This document shows positions 35,601-44,135 of a DNA stretch of 64,000 nt, one piece after another. How positions within the stretch are numbered: the first letter of the stretch is position 1; the number at the start of each line of letters is the position of its first letter. The translations under genes and the position numbers were made by a program. Below the pieces are notes generated by a model that made no database searches, was not told the DNA's origin, and saw only the letters and a list, made by a program, of their open reading frames with translations. The stretch comes from Dipteris shenzhenensis (Eukaryota > Polypodiophyta > Polypodiopsida > Gleicheniales), in NCBI GenBank assembly GCA_047967505.1, contig CM106538.1. One strand, given 5' to 3'.

Positions 35601-38600
35601 CACAGGATGGATGAGATTGTCAGATCGTTCCGAGGAGGAGACCCAACCACTGGATGGGGATTTCTATCAAAGGGGAAGCCACCTATCCCCATTTCTGACC
35701 CAGATGTGTGGCACACGTATGCATGCTCCCTCTATGATGCCCAGATGCAGACACCATCGGATATGTCCTCCACGCCTAGGCCCACCACTTGTCATCTGTT
35801 CACCACATAGAATGTACGGGCTGCACTTTGCCGTCTACACAATCGGGGAGCGCAAGAACACGAGGGCCTCCGAATTGAGCACTTTGCACATGGACACGAG
35901 GTCCTAGCACAGATGTTTAACCGGGTTGTTTGTCACGGATTTCCACCTTCGTGGAGTACCACCACTATTGTACCAATACACAAAGCCGGGGACCCTATGG
36001 AGACGGGGAACTATCGGACCCTTATGATTGGCCACTCTGGCCATGATTTATGGATCAGTTCTAGAGAGAGAACTCAACAGTCATACAGAGGCTCGAGGGG
36101 AGCGGGCACTAGGACAGGTAGGATTCCAAAGACAGCACTCTACCCTAGATCACATCTTCACTTTGAGGGCTATCATTGAGGAGGCGAGGTCTACACACCA
36201 GAAAGTCTACACATGCTTTGTAGACTTTCGGAAGGCTTTTGACACTGTCCCACGATCCCTCATGATCAGGAGGTTACAGGAGCTGCAGATTCCAGAGACA
36301 CTGATATGGGGGGTGATGAGCCTATATGAGTCGGTCAGAGGCCGAGTTCATGCCCTAGGAGGCCTATCGGATTGGGTCGAGAGTACGATCAGAGTGAAGC
36401 AGGGATGTCCCCTCTCATCGACTATCTTCGGGCTGTACATTGATGAGATCACCTCTTTCATAGACCGCCCAGAGGGCGAAGGATCACCACTGGCCGATCT
36501 CATGATACAGATATTGCTATACGCTGATGACATAGTCCTCATCTCATCCTCAGCGAAGGGGTTGCAAAGACACTTGGAGGCCCTAGAGGTGTTCTGTAGA
36601 GAGAGAGACCTGATAGTCAACCTTGGGAAGACCAAGGTTATGGTCTTCAACACCTCATACGCAGTAATCCGACGACTCAATTTCACTTATCGAACCGAGC
36701 CAATGGAGATAGTGCAGTCATACACACATTTGGAAGCAATCTTCACAGGACCCCTTTTCATTATGACACATGCAGCCCAGGCACGCCTCACATAGGGACG
36801 GGGTGCTCTGGCCTGATTGGAGAGGCAGTGTTTCCAGGCACACTTCAAGGATCCACCGACGAAGTGCTGGCTTTTCGATACGCTAGTGCGACCGACTGCC
36901 ATGTATGCAGCACCTTTCTGGCGATGTGATCTACCGATAGCAATGTGGAAGACATTTGAGCGGTAACAGCCATGGGATCTAGGATGATTCGGAGCAAGCC
37001 CTCAGTCCTGCATGAGATAATACAAGCAGAGTTCGCCATGAGACACCACTACAGATTGATGCCATCTTTCAGACAGTGACTTTCATCCATAGAGTCTGGG
37101 ACGTACCCCATTGGAGACTACCGAGGCTGGCTCTAGAGTCATCCAAACGACTAGCTGAGGGTGGGGCGAACACATGGTATGCACGTATATCCACATGGTT
37201 TGCCAAACACGGGATTCAGATGGACAAGCTACCCCCCTTTCAACATAGTTTGGATGCACCCCCTGAGTCGATCCCGCGAGATGAGATTAACCGTATCATA
37301 CGGTTAGATCTTCTCCAGCTCCATACGTCTCGAGCTTGGGGGGGAGATCAGGAGCTCCCCACCAAGACACAATTCTACCGTGACAATTTCCTGAATGTCT
37401 CACAAGATGGATTCATCATCAGACCCCTATATCTCAAGGACAGAAGAGTCTCACATGCGCTGAGGATCGCCATTGGGCAGATGCGGGTCTCATCCCATCA
37501 GCTGAGGATTGAGATAGGGAGAGCAACGCGTATACCTAGAGAGCAGCGGACCTGCACGCTATGCACACTGGGAGTGGTTGAGACAAAGAAACACTTTCTT
37601 TGCACCTACCTAGCCTACTACGAGATCCGAGGATGATACCACTCCCTCTATCAGGACGGGAGTGGCTTCGGCCCACTATCACGCTTGATCCATTTCCATG
37701 ACCAGGTCTGCATTGGGCTCTACCTACTTGAGATGCACCGACACAAGGAGACCGTGCTATGACAGATCAGAGAGCAACAGGAGGCGATCACACCACACGA
37801 TGTAGAGGCTGGCCACAAATAGCGGCACGTTACAGATTTTTATGCATTCGAGTCAGCTCTAGGACACAGTGGGGTGGAGGAGCAGCAGCTAGCTGCTATG
37901 CGGGCAGCCTGGATTACCGAGAGAGGACTGCAGAGGCCAGCCACGACACGGAGACTGCCCAAAGCACACTCGATTGAGGTTCGCCTATCACAGCTTTCCT
38001 CAGAGGGGACCGCACGAGACGAGGGGTCGCTCTGTACATAGCTCAGTCGGTTCAGAGATCGAGGAGACCACGCCCCCCTCTGATGCCACAGTATGAGACA
38101 GCCAGACAGACTCAGATTCGAGACATTTTCACCGCTCATAGACGAGCCACCACAATGCCCGGTTTCAGTTTCTGAGTTTCCATTTCTCAGCCTGCTCCCG
38201 ATAGCAGATAGCACATGATATGATATGATATATTTATTTATTTTTGTACTTGTTTTTGTTGGAGCCAGTGAGCTCTTTTTTTTAAATTTCAGCACAGTAC
38301 TCAGCAAAAGGTCTTCGCGCGCCCTTTGCCTCAGCCCCTTGTGGCTTGTATGAGTTTTTCTCTTTGGTGTCACTTTGTCCCATATGTCCGCGAGGCCTTC
38401 TGTGGACATTAATATATCTTTCTTTCTTTCTTTTTCTATGCCTCAATGCTCAATACACAGGTTAGCCAGTTTACACAGCTCTAAGAACTCAGAGCTACAG
38501 CTGACCACGCAAACTGACCGACATCAACGCTCTATCACGAGTCTCATGCTGCTGTAACACTAATCATCACCGGAGTCTCTCTCTACTAAGACCCTCATAT

Positions 38601-40693
38601 CCATTCTCAGCCACTCGTGCGCTTGGTTCCTCAGACAGTATACAGAGGACCACCACAATGATACCATTCCCCATGGGCTCAGATACTTGGTACTAGTGTT
38701 TGTGTCTACATTTGCCTTGGGTGTGGATGCCCACTTATGGCTCCACCCATGCAATTCAATTGTATCTAGTTTTTTTAGTCTCATAGACCCTTCGGTATTT
38801 CAGAGACCTTAATAAACTTTCTTTCTTTCTTTTGTTCTCCATCAATTCAGTCTCGTCCCTCTTTGTCACTTGAAAAGAGCAAGGGCGTCCAACGCATAGT
38901 AGTGCATCCTTCCAATTAGTTTCTTCACCTCCTATCTCAAGAGTTGTGCAAGGAAAAGCTGCTGTCATTCAGTAGTGTTGTGCGCAGTTTCCAAGAATTT
39001 TACTTGTGGTGGAGATTCCTTTTCAGCTTGATTGGGTTGTGTTTATATCTCTATCACTTTGCATGAACTATGCTTGGTAAAAGATTGCTTCCGCTCCATG
39101 AGGCGGTCCCTCCTGATAGCTCGGTTCCTCATTCCCCTCCAGAGGATAGTGTGTGGGAGGTAGTAGCCAGTATCACATCATGGAACATTTGGGTTGCTCC
39201 TTGTAGTATGGTGATAGGTGAGCATCCCGTTCCACCCTCGGCTACCTTGGTTGCCATCTGGCAGGATATCATCTACACCCTGTGCTCCACCTGGGAGCGT
39301 GGGACCCCGGGCTCTAGGGCGACTGTCGCGAGGTGCGCACATTTCTGCAAGGCTTCACCTGCATGAGTTTTCTACATATTCACTCCACGAGGGATTCGCT
39401 GGTTGTATAGTCCCCCCACTTGGTTGTTAGCGCCTGTACCAGAGATTCCCGAGGCAGTGAGCTGGGTTTCTCTAGAACAGGCTGGTTTTCTTCTTTCAGC
39501 CTTTATCAGTTTTTTCCATACTCATCACTTCGGGGCTGCTGTTTTGTATGAAGTTTTTTCAAGCATTAACAAAAGGTTCCGTTCTTTGAAGGAAAAAAAA
39601 AGGTTGCTTCCGCTTGGTGCAACATATGCATGGTGAATATCTCTCATAAAGGCCACCTCTCCGTTTTAAGTTTTGTATTGCAATGGAAGTTCTCCTTTGA
39701 GAGTAGAAAGAGCCATACTCTCTCTATTGTATCATTTACTTGCCTCAAGAATATATTTCAACAGAAAAGTTTTATGTTATTTCCTCTTCTTTAAGTGAGA
39801 TTTAGGTCATGCACTACAAATAAATCAAATGTGTAAAAAAAAGCATACACGGATCAAAATTTATTCACCTCTCATCCTTGCACAAATATTTCCAATTACT
39901 TCAATTGCATATGAAAGCCCTTTTCTAGCACTATTCAAACCATGTATGTCTTTAGGAGATTATACAAATGCGTATTTCTTGTCTGTAATGATGCCCAAAG
40001 TTTTTAACAGCAGGTGACGTTAGGTTCATTCTACAGCTGCTCATAAAAATTTACCTTTCGCGGATGCCTTAACAATATGAATGACTCTAGGAATAGACCT
40101 GACCTTCGGGGGAAAACCAGCAATGGTAGAAAAAATTGATAGTTTTGTAAATCAGTGGATGAACAGAAGTCTCCTGTGCATGTGATAATCGACATTATCT
40201 ATCCTCAATATACTTTCACTAACCTGATGCTAGCAAAACAACAATCTTTAAGGCTACCTCAAGCTTCAAACAGGATCAAGTCCTTGTATTAAGCACTTGT
40301 CTCTTTTTCAAAGAAACTGAGACCTAGCCTTTATAAAAAGAGGATGTAGTAAAGAAATAGCCATCGAGGTTTTAAGGCCTGCAAAAAAGGGCTTCGCACA
40401 GTAATGGAACCACAACAGAGCTTGCTAGCTTAAGCTAGCAAGCAAACAACACAATGCCATGGACATGTAAAACTGTTCTGAAGCATAGATAACCAGCTTA
40501 AGCAGTGGATGAGCAAACCTCACCAGAAGGATACTTTTATTAAAATATCCTCCTTGAAACTGTATCCATTAGTTGATTTCCAAAGGTTAGGTATGAACCT
40601 GATAATACAAGCAGAGTCTCCAACATTTGCACACTGAGCATATGCAATATTGTTAGAGTCCGACCATACTAATAATACAGTAGCTGTGCAACC
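18008..40693 (-). CDS. KAPP: KAPP-like protein phosphatase 2C gene (3' part), five exons
   Basis: PP2C enzymes are Mg/Mn-dependent Ser/Thr phosphatases; KAPP binds phosphorylated receptor kinases through an FHA domain and damps their signalling. Five minus-strand exons join in frame: A 40693-40599, B 26327-26212, C 25928-25799, D 25712-25658, E 18178 to 18044 or 18008. All junctions have GT-AG ends and matching phases (AG|T, G|GC, AG|T, 0). The product of about 177 residues has PP2C motifs in order: CANVGDSACI, MTEDHRLTS, GETRLCGMNIARVLGDKFLK, ASDGLWDV, TKDNTSVIVLDF. FLKEQDVRFSSQPFVSEVL and ARLLRTKDNTS point to KAPP among PP2Cs. The N-terminal PP2C half (DGHGG motif) and any FHA domain are missing from what I can see, so 5' exons lie above 40.7 kb or outside the window. 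Introns A-B (14.27 kb) and D-E (7.48 kb) are full of transposons. No lesion was seen in these exons. Confidence 0.85.
18734..19430 (-). pseudogene. Copia gag (UBN2-type), broken
   Basis: The clear part (19177-18734) reads AKDAWDKLASMYNVKNQARL, LFLETQLKEFKMQNNQTILE and LNSLAPCYHTFVTSLN, the UBN2 gag core. Upstream, with at least one stop and frameshift, are GKGLIVTGEQTRPLDT and WQVHYVSDSEF, which fit the N-terminal gag region. Not functional. Confidence 0.8.
20513..20781 (-). repeat. 5' LTR of copia fragment with 8-bp terminal inverted repeats
   Basis: 269 bp bounded by TGTAGGAC and GTCCTACA, a perfect 8-bp inverted pair, followed after two bases by the primer binding site. No second LTR copy was found in the window. 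Confidence 0.7.
20782..21329. other. No gene recognised
   Basis: Includes a 76-codon minus-strand frame (21018-20788: WEEALRIQFSIGSLHFVLRL and following) that I cannot place in a family. It may be part of the adjacent hAT or copia debris. Confidence 0.35.
21330..21715 (-). pseudogene. hAT-type transposase remnant (DUF659 region)
   Basis: Minus strand. VSDGWSDTKRRHMI at about 21710-21660 is the DGWxDxK(R)RPLIN block of plant hAT/DUF659 transposases. It is followed by HIEAAIREVGEDNVMQVITN (about 21560-21500) and CASRSVDLMMENIRKLPWW (about 21410-21350), matching the usual VVQVVTDN and CAAHCLDLMLEDI blocks. Frames shift between them and stops are present. Lies within the KAPP-like intron D-E. 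Confidence 0.75.
21716..22985. other. No gene recognised
   Basis: Plus-strand frames at 21902-22096 and 22199-22537 show no recognisable domain. Probably transposon debris within the KAPP-like intron. Confidence 0.35.
23025..24050 (+). pseudogene. Integrase with chromodomain, broken
   Basis: Recognisable blocks: SQGGYDSILVVVDRLTKKAH, GLPRSIVSNRDVKFTSHFW (second catalytic Asp), DGQTEIVNQTLEDMLRAYVS (catalytic Glu position), YCGPWLILKRIDKVAYKLEL (GPF/Y region), CKVHPAFHVSRLKLF. The tail VLVAWHGLPLSEATWE is in a shifted frame, the chromodomain part. Stops at about 23110 and 23393 and frameshifts after 23395 and 23900 inactivate it. Confidence 0.88.
24062..24518 (+). repeat. 3' LTR of truncated Ty3 element
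   Basis: Starts TGTTATGCTCAAGCTGAG after the polypurine tract. Its length (about 457 bp) and blocks such as GTCAAGGTCCTTGGTGAGGG and CCAAGAGAGGGG match the LTRs at 42026 and 48368, with clear divergence. The right end (TTTCA at 24518) is estimated from that comparison. Confidence 0.75.
24519..25657. other. KAPP-like intron sequence, no gene
   Basis: Between the Ty3 LTR and exon D. A run of short GGAGG-rich phrases around 24780-25010 produces a Pro/Ser-rich minus frame without meaning. Nothing else recognised. Confidence 0.45.
25658..25712 (-). CDS. KAPP: KAPP-like exon D
   Basis: 55 bp. Acceptor GTAATGCAG|TGATGG, donor CTCGAG|GTGACA. Encodes (S)DGLWDVLSQRRALQLALE, holding the metal-binding Asp of the PP2C SDGLWD motif. 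It is too short to be found by open-frame length alone; found by phase and motif continuity with exon C. Confidence 0.9.
25799..25928 (-). CDS. KAPP: KAPP-like exon C
   Basis: 130 bp. Acceptor CATGCCAG|GCATGA, donor ATAGCAAG|GTTCAA. Encodes MNIARVLGDKFLKEQD (the ARxxGD block of PP2C) and RFSSQPFVSEVLQITKESKA, ending in AIIA plus two bases of Ser. Intron to exon D is 86 bp. Confidence 0.92.
26212..26327 (-). CDS. KAPP: KAPP-like exon B
   Basis: 116 bp. Acceptor TTACTGCAG|TATTGG, donor CTTTGTG|GTATGCC. Encodes IGGKHVSMTEDHRLTSISER and MLEMGKQLRDGETRLCG; the TEDH block is a PP2C signature. Separated from exon A by 14,271 bp and from exon C by a 283-bp intron. Confidence 0.9.
27244..28360 (+). 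mobile_element. LINE fragment (family A): endonuclease-RT linker and RT start
   Basis: Plus strand. ADHSHISFYLALPHPSNPHA, with the SDHS-like end of the endonuclease, and FNHPLEHLYGSYLATFLKDI match the linker of the LINE at 35217-35810. About 28040-28300 in shifted frames holds LFSEAFGKGFFTAWTINTIF and VYGSAFEKHISEQAEWADIR, matching its RT start. Many stops. Lies in the KAPP-like intron A-B, antisense. Confidence 0.75.
28522..30560 (+). mobile_element. Ty1/copia remnant: gag, protease and integrase relics
   Basis: Plus-strand order is kept. Gag core 28754-29023 (GENLPGKASVEQAYQGFLAA, LSTSQRSSLITYEELEATIL). Zinc knuckle at about 29038-29080 (CFYYGYIGHCAKEC, second Cys lost). Protease-like WYVDNGAI at about 29220. 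Pre-integrase VLDNGLYRL near 29510. Integrase pieces from about 29930 (NGVAKCKNKIIMEMVRSML, LNTSLTKAVKENTPHEAYSG). No LTRs recognised; RT not seen. Stops throughout. Confidence 0.8.
30561..32690 (+). mobile_element. LINE fragment (family A): endonuclease and linker
   Basis: Plus strand, very broken. Around 31080-31860 short pieces echo the endonuclease region of the LINE at 34.4-35.2 kb, for example LDFQDDSILLLDIDLDEAKM with a GDFN-like stretch (about 31590-31615, LLVGDFNMG in a shifted frame). About 31955-32104 gives HDIHFDHSLYSEYLTHLSTL, matching the linker IHFDRALDPVYMSHLA of that LINE. A run of G at about 31847-31858 interrupts it. Confidence 0.65.
32700..33440 (+). repeat. CGTC/CTGTC low-complexity block ending in G-box/CCACGTCA repeat
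   Basis: About 32700-32900 is irregular CCGTC, CGTCTGTC and CCATC repeats. 33040-33260 has CTCACCTACGCTAGCC-type repeats. 33335-33440 has CACGTG at 33337 and 33374 with GCCACGTCAC twice, and ends AGTGCCACATCAGCACA like the block at 12.7-13.35 kb. It sits directly before LINE ORF1, so it may be the LINE 5' UTR. Confidence 0.6.
33582..34308 (+). pseudogene. LINE ORF1: coiled-coil nucleic-acid chaperone-like protein
   Basis: From ATG 33582 (MPTRACVEDIWGKQALENAM) the frame runs to 34196, with a long Lys/Glu/Leu-rich coiled coil (for example IERINSLESTNVALLADKAH, NKLQDRVHALEIELQQIKDL, MEELKTENATLRKDIATMQE). A frameshift near 34180 leads into YLDDDLTLLQREHRREGMIK and ARKAGKWAVYRDGRVII. That resembles the C-terminal module of L1-type ORF1 proteins (DLTxxQREER and GKWxxxRDG). 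An upstream in-frame extension to 33414 lacks a better start. Function is inferred from LINE organisation: RNA-binding protein of the element particle. Confidence 0.7.
34390..35215 (+). pseudogene. LINE apurinic-like endonuclease
   Basis: Pieces in several frames: GYTWESAHRRELRRDSGVRG and VRGSGVVAVLF (about 34530-34625), AVCYFPPDTSSYAREITTDG and TLLLGDFNARAGNT (34710-34889, the GDFN catalytic block), GYGRHLLELGAIHDLIIFNG (about 35000-35060), STVDYLLGP (about 35120-35145) and GADHSYLTF (about 35200). These are EEP endonuclease motifs in correct order. The enzyme nicks target DNA to start LINE insertion. Frameshifts and stops disable it. Confidence 0.8.
35217..35810 (+). pseudogene. LINE endonuclease-RT linker region
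   Basis: Open for 197 codons: THIHFDRAL-type segment (RTQIHFDRALDPVYMSHLAR), SRRARDGKMPQNPWFDDECK, and LTCHKRWAFLTHRMDEIVRS. PWFDDEC with following basic residues is typical of the linker between endonuclease and RT in LINEs. It ends near 35810 in a frameshift; the reading probably continues in other frames to the RT. Confidence 0.8.
35913..36795 (+). pseudogene. LINE reverse transcriptase
   Basis: First frame (35913-36020) has FPPSWSTTTIVPIHKAGDPM and METGNYRTLMIGH. A frameshift then leads into the frame 36028-36795: RALGQVGFQRQHSTLDHIFT, YTCFVDFRKAFDTVPRSLMI, ESTIRVKQGCPLSSTIFGLY and the catalytic box LLYADDIVLIS. These are the ordered RT blocks with the YADD aspartates intact. The frame stops at TAG 36793-36795. 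Synthesises element cDNA on nicked target DNA in active copies; this one is broken. Confidence 0.92.
37076..37741 (+). pseudogene. LINE C-terminal domain with CCHC-type zinc finger
   Basis: Frame 37076-37636 holds the region after RT (GGANTWYARISTWFAKHGIQ, PRDEINRIIRLDLLQLHTSR) and the finger CTLCTLGVVETKKHFLCTY (CX2C...HX3C). After TGA at 37634 the same frame still reads LYLLEMHRHKET near 37720, so the stop is probably secondary. Such fingers are standard at the end of LINE ORF2. Confidence 0.8.
38560..38833 (+). mobile_element. LINE family A 3'-end fragment
   Basis: Contains TCATAGACCCTTCGGTATTT and then TTAATAAACTTTCTTTCTTTC, paralleling the 3' end of the LINE at 38370-38436 (AGGCCTTCTGTGGACATTAA then TTTC repeats). 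A 5'-truncated second copy just downstream of the first. Confidence 0.6.
39070..39602 (+). mobile_element. LINE family B 3'-end fragment
   Basis: The open frame 39070-39366 (PPEDSVWEVVASITSWNIWV, APCSMVIGEHPVPP) matches 58540-58700 of the LINE at 52.7-59.0 kb (REDSVxETVASITAxNIWVA). The downstream sequence TTTTGTATGAAG...AAGCATTAACA and an A-rich tail at about 39591-39600 match that element's 3' end. A 5'-truncated insertion inside the KAPP-like intron A-B. Confidence 0.8.
39603..40598. other. KAPP-like intron sequence, no gene
   Basis: AT-rich intron between the LINE-B fragment and exon A. Nothing recognised. Confidence 0.5.
40599..40693 (-). CDS. KAPP: KAPP-like exon A
   Basis: 95 bp. Acceptor TTTTCATTGCAG|GGTTGC, donor ATTATCAG|GTTCAT. 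Encodes GCTATVLLVW, then CANVGDSACII, the central PP2C block with the conserved GDS. Ends two bases into a Ser codon completed by exon B. Confidence 0.88.
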
Positions 40694-41639
40694 CTGCAAT
40701 GAAAAGCAGAATATAAGAATTATCAGTAGAGCCTTATTGACCATGAATTATAGAAGTAGCAAGTACCAAATTTCCTCCATCTCAAAAGCTCAGTTTTAAA
40801 TGTGCATCATACAACATCCAATTTAAAAGATGACAACAGCATCTTATACGTTGTTAAACCGTGTATTTGCATATATAAGCACAAGCCAACTTCCTAATTT
40901 AGAATCAGCTTAGGAATTCTAATGCTCCTCAAGAATTGAAGTATGTCTGATATTGTGATTTACGCCATAGCTTTCATTTTTCTTACACTGTATGTATTCA
41001 TGTTGGAAAAACAGCACACGTTGTTATGCATCATAAAATGATTCCAAATCAAATACTTTATTAGGTAATACAACTATTGGGAACACTACACAGTCTCAAA
41101 CTGTTACAGTTCCATAGTATCTCTAGGTTTGCATGTCTGTTGGTGATTTGTTGCATGTCATCTTCCTTTTTTTGGCTCCAACTTCATGGTTTCTGCAAGT
41201 TACACCTGCAATTTCTTCTTTTTGAATCACAGTTTCAGCCCCATTTCTGTCATTTGTGGCCAGGGGAGGGCCGAGTCAAGGAAGTTGTGTGCTATTCCTG
41301 GAGGCACCCTAATGAAAGATCGGCATGTTAGCTCTCAATCCTTGTTGCCCTATCCCCTGTCTCAATCCTCGTAGCCCTACCACCTGCTCTAATAAGAGTA
41401 CAAATTGGAATGCATTTCCACACTCTAAAGCAAGACTTTTAAAGACTCAAGAATCCAAAGCACAATTTGAAGGATATAGACACAATATCAATGGGTACAA
41501 CAAATCAAAATCCATTCAAGATTTACTACTAAATAACCAGTCGCAGATGTGGACAGCCAAGATATGTAGCCACAGTCTGAGCACCAACAAGAAAGATGGA
41601 AGTTTCTGGGAAAAGAGCTGCTAGAACTGCATCAGCCCT
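40694..41639. other. Upstream intron of KAPP-like gene, no exon recognised
   Basis: Must contain the intron preceding exon A (polypyrimidine and acceptor at 40694 upward). I looked on the minus strand for the preceding PP2C exon (DGHGG motif) and found none. Confidence 0.45.
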
Positions 41640-42025
41640 AAATAAAGTCACAGATGTCCTCAAGATCTTCCTCTTACCTTGGGTGACTATCCCACCTCAG
41701 CTTTTTCAGGATGATGGAGATGATCTGGACAGCCATAGACCACGCCATCCCCGAGTTGGCATGGGCAACTGTCTCTGAGGATCCTTTTCACGCAACGAGT
41801 CATCGGCACTTCCGCCCCCTGCACTTCAGAGTGGGGCCAAGAAGACCAGACTCAGCGGCAGCTTTGCTTGTGGGAGGGTAGTCCCCTAAAGAGGTAGAAT
41901 GGAACCAGAGTGACTCGTTTTGTCCGCCTAGAGCAGGGCAGTCCGAGAGGATCACAGAAGGTGCCCTTCTTCTGATACACTACACGCATCGGCCGTGTCT
42001 ACAGCTAGACATGGCTGCGTAGATC
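41640..42025 (+). mobile_element. LINE family B fragment, left of the Ty3 insertion
   Basis: Broken frames read RQLCLWEGSPLKR and SQKVPFFxYTTRIGR. They match LRLCLWEGRPLSEIQW and VEEMPFFSYTTQIGR of the LINE at about 57950-58090. It continues after the Ty3 element at 48828, so this LINE was present first and was split by the insertion. Confidence 0.8.
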
Positions 42026-42487
42026 TGTAAAGCACTATTATCTAACTTCTACTGCAGATCACGGGAGCAGCACCATGAATAACCTCCCACAGCCAAATCT
42101 TGCTGAGACTAACTAGCAGACAGAGGTCTTCGTTACCAAAATCGACGTGAATAATCCTCTTCTCTTCTCTCACTAGCCTCAGCAAGCCCCAATTCCCTAG
42201 ATAGATCTAGATGCCACATGTCATCCATATAGGGCCTTCCTGATGCAACATTTCACCCCTCTCTTGGGATGCATTAAATTCCTTGCCCCTAGGCACAATC
42301 TTTGCACTAGGCCCTTGGCCTTAGATCTACCTAGTCTGGTGCTATCAGCCCTCACCTAGGACCTTGACATTAAATCCCTCCCGATCATTTACATGAAGCG
42401 CAAACACATATATTACAGAGATAGATCCATGAAGGGAAATGTCGACTGATTCTTTTGAGGTAATGCTACCTCGGCTAGAGCGTAACA
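42026..42487 (-). repeat. 3' LTR of Ty3 chromovirus
   Basis: 462 bp, begins TGTTACGCTCTAGCCGAGGT and ends GTGCTTTACA on the minus strand (TG...CA). Preceded on that strand by polypurine tract GAAGAGGGAAGGAA. Near-identical to 48368-48827. Confidence 0.96.
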
Positions 42488-42499
42488 TTCCTTCCCTCT

Positions 42500-44125
42500 T
42501 CAGACATCAGCGTCCTCGATGATAAAATCTGGGAACACTCTCCGCAACTGATATACGGATTCCCAAGTAGCTTCGGATAGAGGCTGACCATGCCATGCAA
42601 CCAACACCGTGGGTATCTTCCGATTTCGTATTTGCATTGTTCCTCGGTCCAGGATTCTTGTTGGTTTGCGCCTTGCAATATCCTCTATCTCCTGAAACAA
42701 AACCACACCTTCGATTAGTGAGTCACCTGTATGTAAAAATTTCTTTAAGCGCGAAACATGAAAAACCGGGTGCACCTTACACCCCTTTGGCAATTCCAAT
42801 TTATAGGCTACACTGCCTATTCTCTTTAGAATCAACCACGGCCCACAGTATCGAGGTGATAACTTAGCACACTCTCCTGAAGTCAACAACTTCGAGTGCG
42901 AAGGAACTCTGAGAAAAAATTTTTCTCCTTCCTTAAATACCCTTATAGACCGGTTTTCATCCGCATACACCTTGGCTCTATCCATAGCCTGGCGGATATT
43001 AGCTCTTGCAAGTGCTAGCATCTCCCGCATCTGAACCACAAAGTTCGCGGCACTAGGCACTTTCTGAGGTACTCCAACTATAGTTGGATTTGCTGGTCTA
43101 TAACCATAGTTCAGTTCAAACGGACTGAACCTGGTAGAGGAATGTTTTCTATCATTGTAGGCAAACTCCAACAATGGCAACCACTTGTCCCACGTATGTT
43201 GCCTCAATGACACATATGCTCTCAGCATATCCTCTAAAGTCTGGTTGACTCTCTCCGTCTGACCATCCGTCTCGGGATGATCCCCACTACTCATTCCCAA
43301 CTCAATCCTTAGTGTCTCAAATACCGCTGTCCAAAAATGACCGGTAAATCTGACATCTCTGTCTGACACTATGGATCTAGGCAATCCATGCAGACGAAAT
43401 ATATGTCTAATAAATAAATCCGCCACTTGCGGGACACTAACAGACTCTCTAGTCGGAATGAAATGAGCCATCTTGGTTAGACGATCAACCACCACAAGGA
43501 TAGAATCATACCCTCCTTGCGTTGCAGGCAGCCCTACAATAAAGTCCATGGAAATGCTCTCCCACTTACTTAGTGGTATTTCCAAGGGCTGTAAAAGTAC
43601 GGGTGGCTTCACCCGCTCGGCCTTACTTACCTGACACGAGAAACACCGTGTCACATATTCATGAATATGCTTTTTCATCTTTGGCCAAAAGAAATCTCGC
43701 TTCACGAGATCATATGTCTTCTCGACTCTTGGATGTCCCGCACACGGGCTATCATGGCATTGTCGAATGACTCTCTGCCTGAGATCATTCTGACTAGGTA
43801 CTACAACCTTGCCATTTCTAACTAGCATACCATCCCTTATGGCATATCTTGCATAAGTTTGGCCTTTTCTGGATGCCAGGTCATCCTTTTCATTTTCCCC
43901 GGTTTTTAACACATGAGCCTTAGGCCATAAGCTCTGGACAAACTCGTCCACTTTTTGAGTTTCTCTTATCTCGGTCATTAGAGCACTCTCTAATACCGTG
44001 AAACTCAGGTTGTGCATAATGCGAGACAACGCATCAGCAACCTTATTGTCTTTTCCTCTTCGGTACCGAATCGTCAAATTAAACTCCTGCATGAGCTCTG
44101 CCCACCTAGCTTGGCCGCCCCTCAA
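42500..44125 (-). pseudogene. Ty3 RNase H end and integrase with C-terminal chromodomain
   Basis: 541 open codons to the TAA just before the polypurine tract. RNase H end: LTIRYRRGKDNKVADALSRI. Integrase HHCC zinc region: HDSPCAGHPRVEKTYDLVKR with CFSCQ. Catalytic core: MDFIVGLPATQGGYDSI (Asp), IVSDRDVRFTGHFW (Asp), DGQTERVNQTLEDML (Glu). GPF/Y region: PRYCGPWLILKRIGSVAYKL. The last about 60 residues, RNRKIPTVLVAWHGQPLSEA then TWESVYQLRRVFPDFI, form a chromodomain, which in chromoviruses steers insertion towards particular chromatin. This half itself is uninterrupted; it is separated from the rest of pol by the frameshift at about 44130. Confidence 0.93.
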
Positions 44126-44135
44126 GTCAGGCTGT

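Larger units (their letters stand above)
33440..38436 (+). mobile_element. LINE family A, near full length, inactive
   Basis: A non-LTR retrotransposon in order: ORF1 with coiled coil (33582-34308), endonuclease (about 34390-35215), linker (35217-35810), reverse transcriptase (35913-36795), C-terminal domain with CCHC zinc finger (37076-37741), 3' UTR ending in CATTAATATATCTTTC and a TTTC-repeat tail at about 38436. Many frameshifts. Fragments of the same family lie at 27.2, 30.6 and 38.6 kb. It sits inside the KAPP-like intron A-B, antisense to the gene. Confidence 0.88.

Noticed and set aside
40520-40744. Single 74-residue protein at this frame
   Set aside because: Only 40693-40599 is exon; the rest is intron on both sides with clear AG and GT borders.
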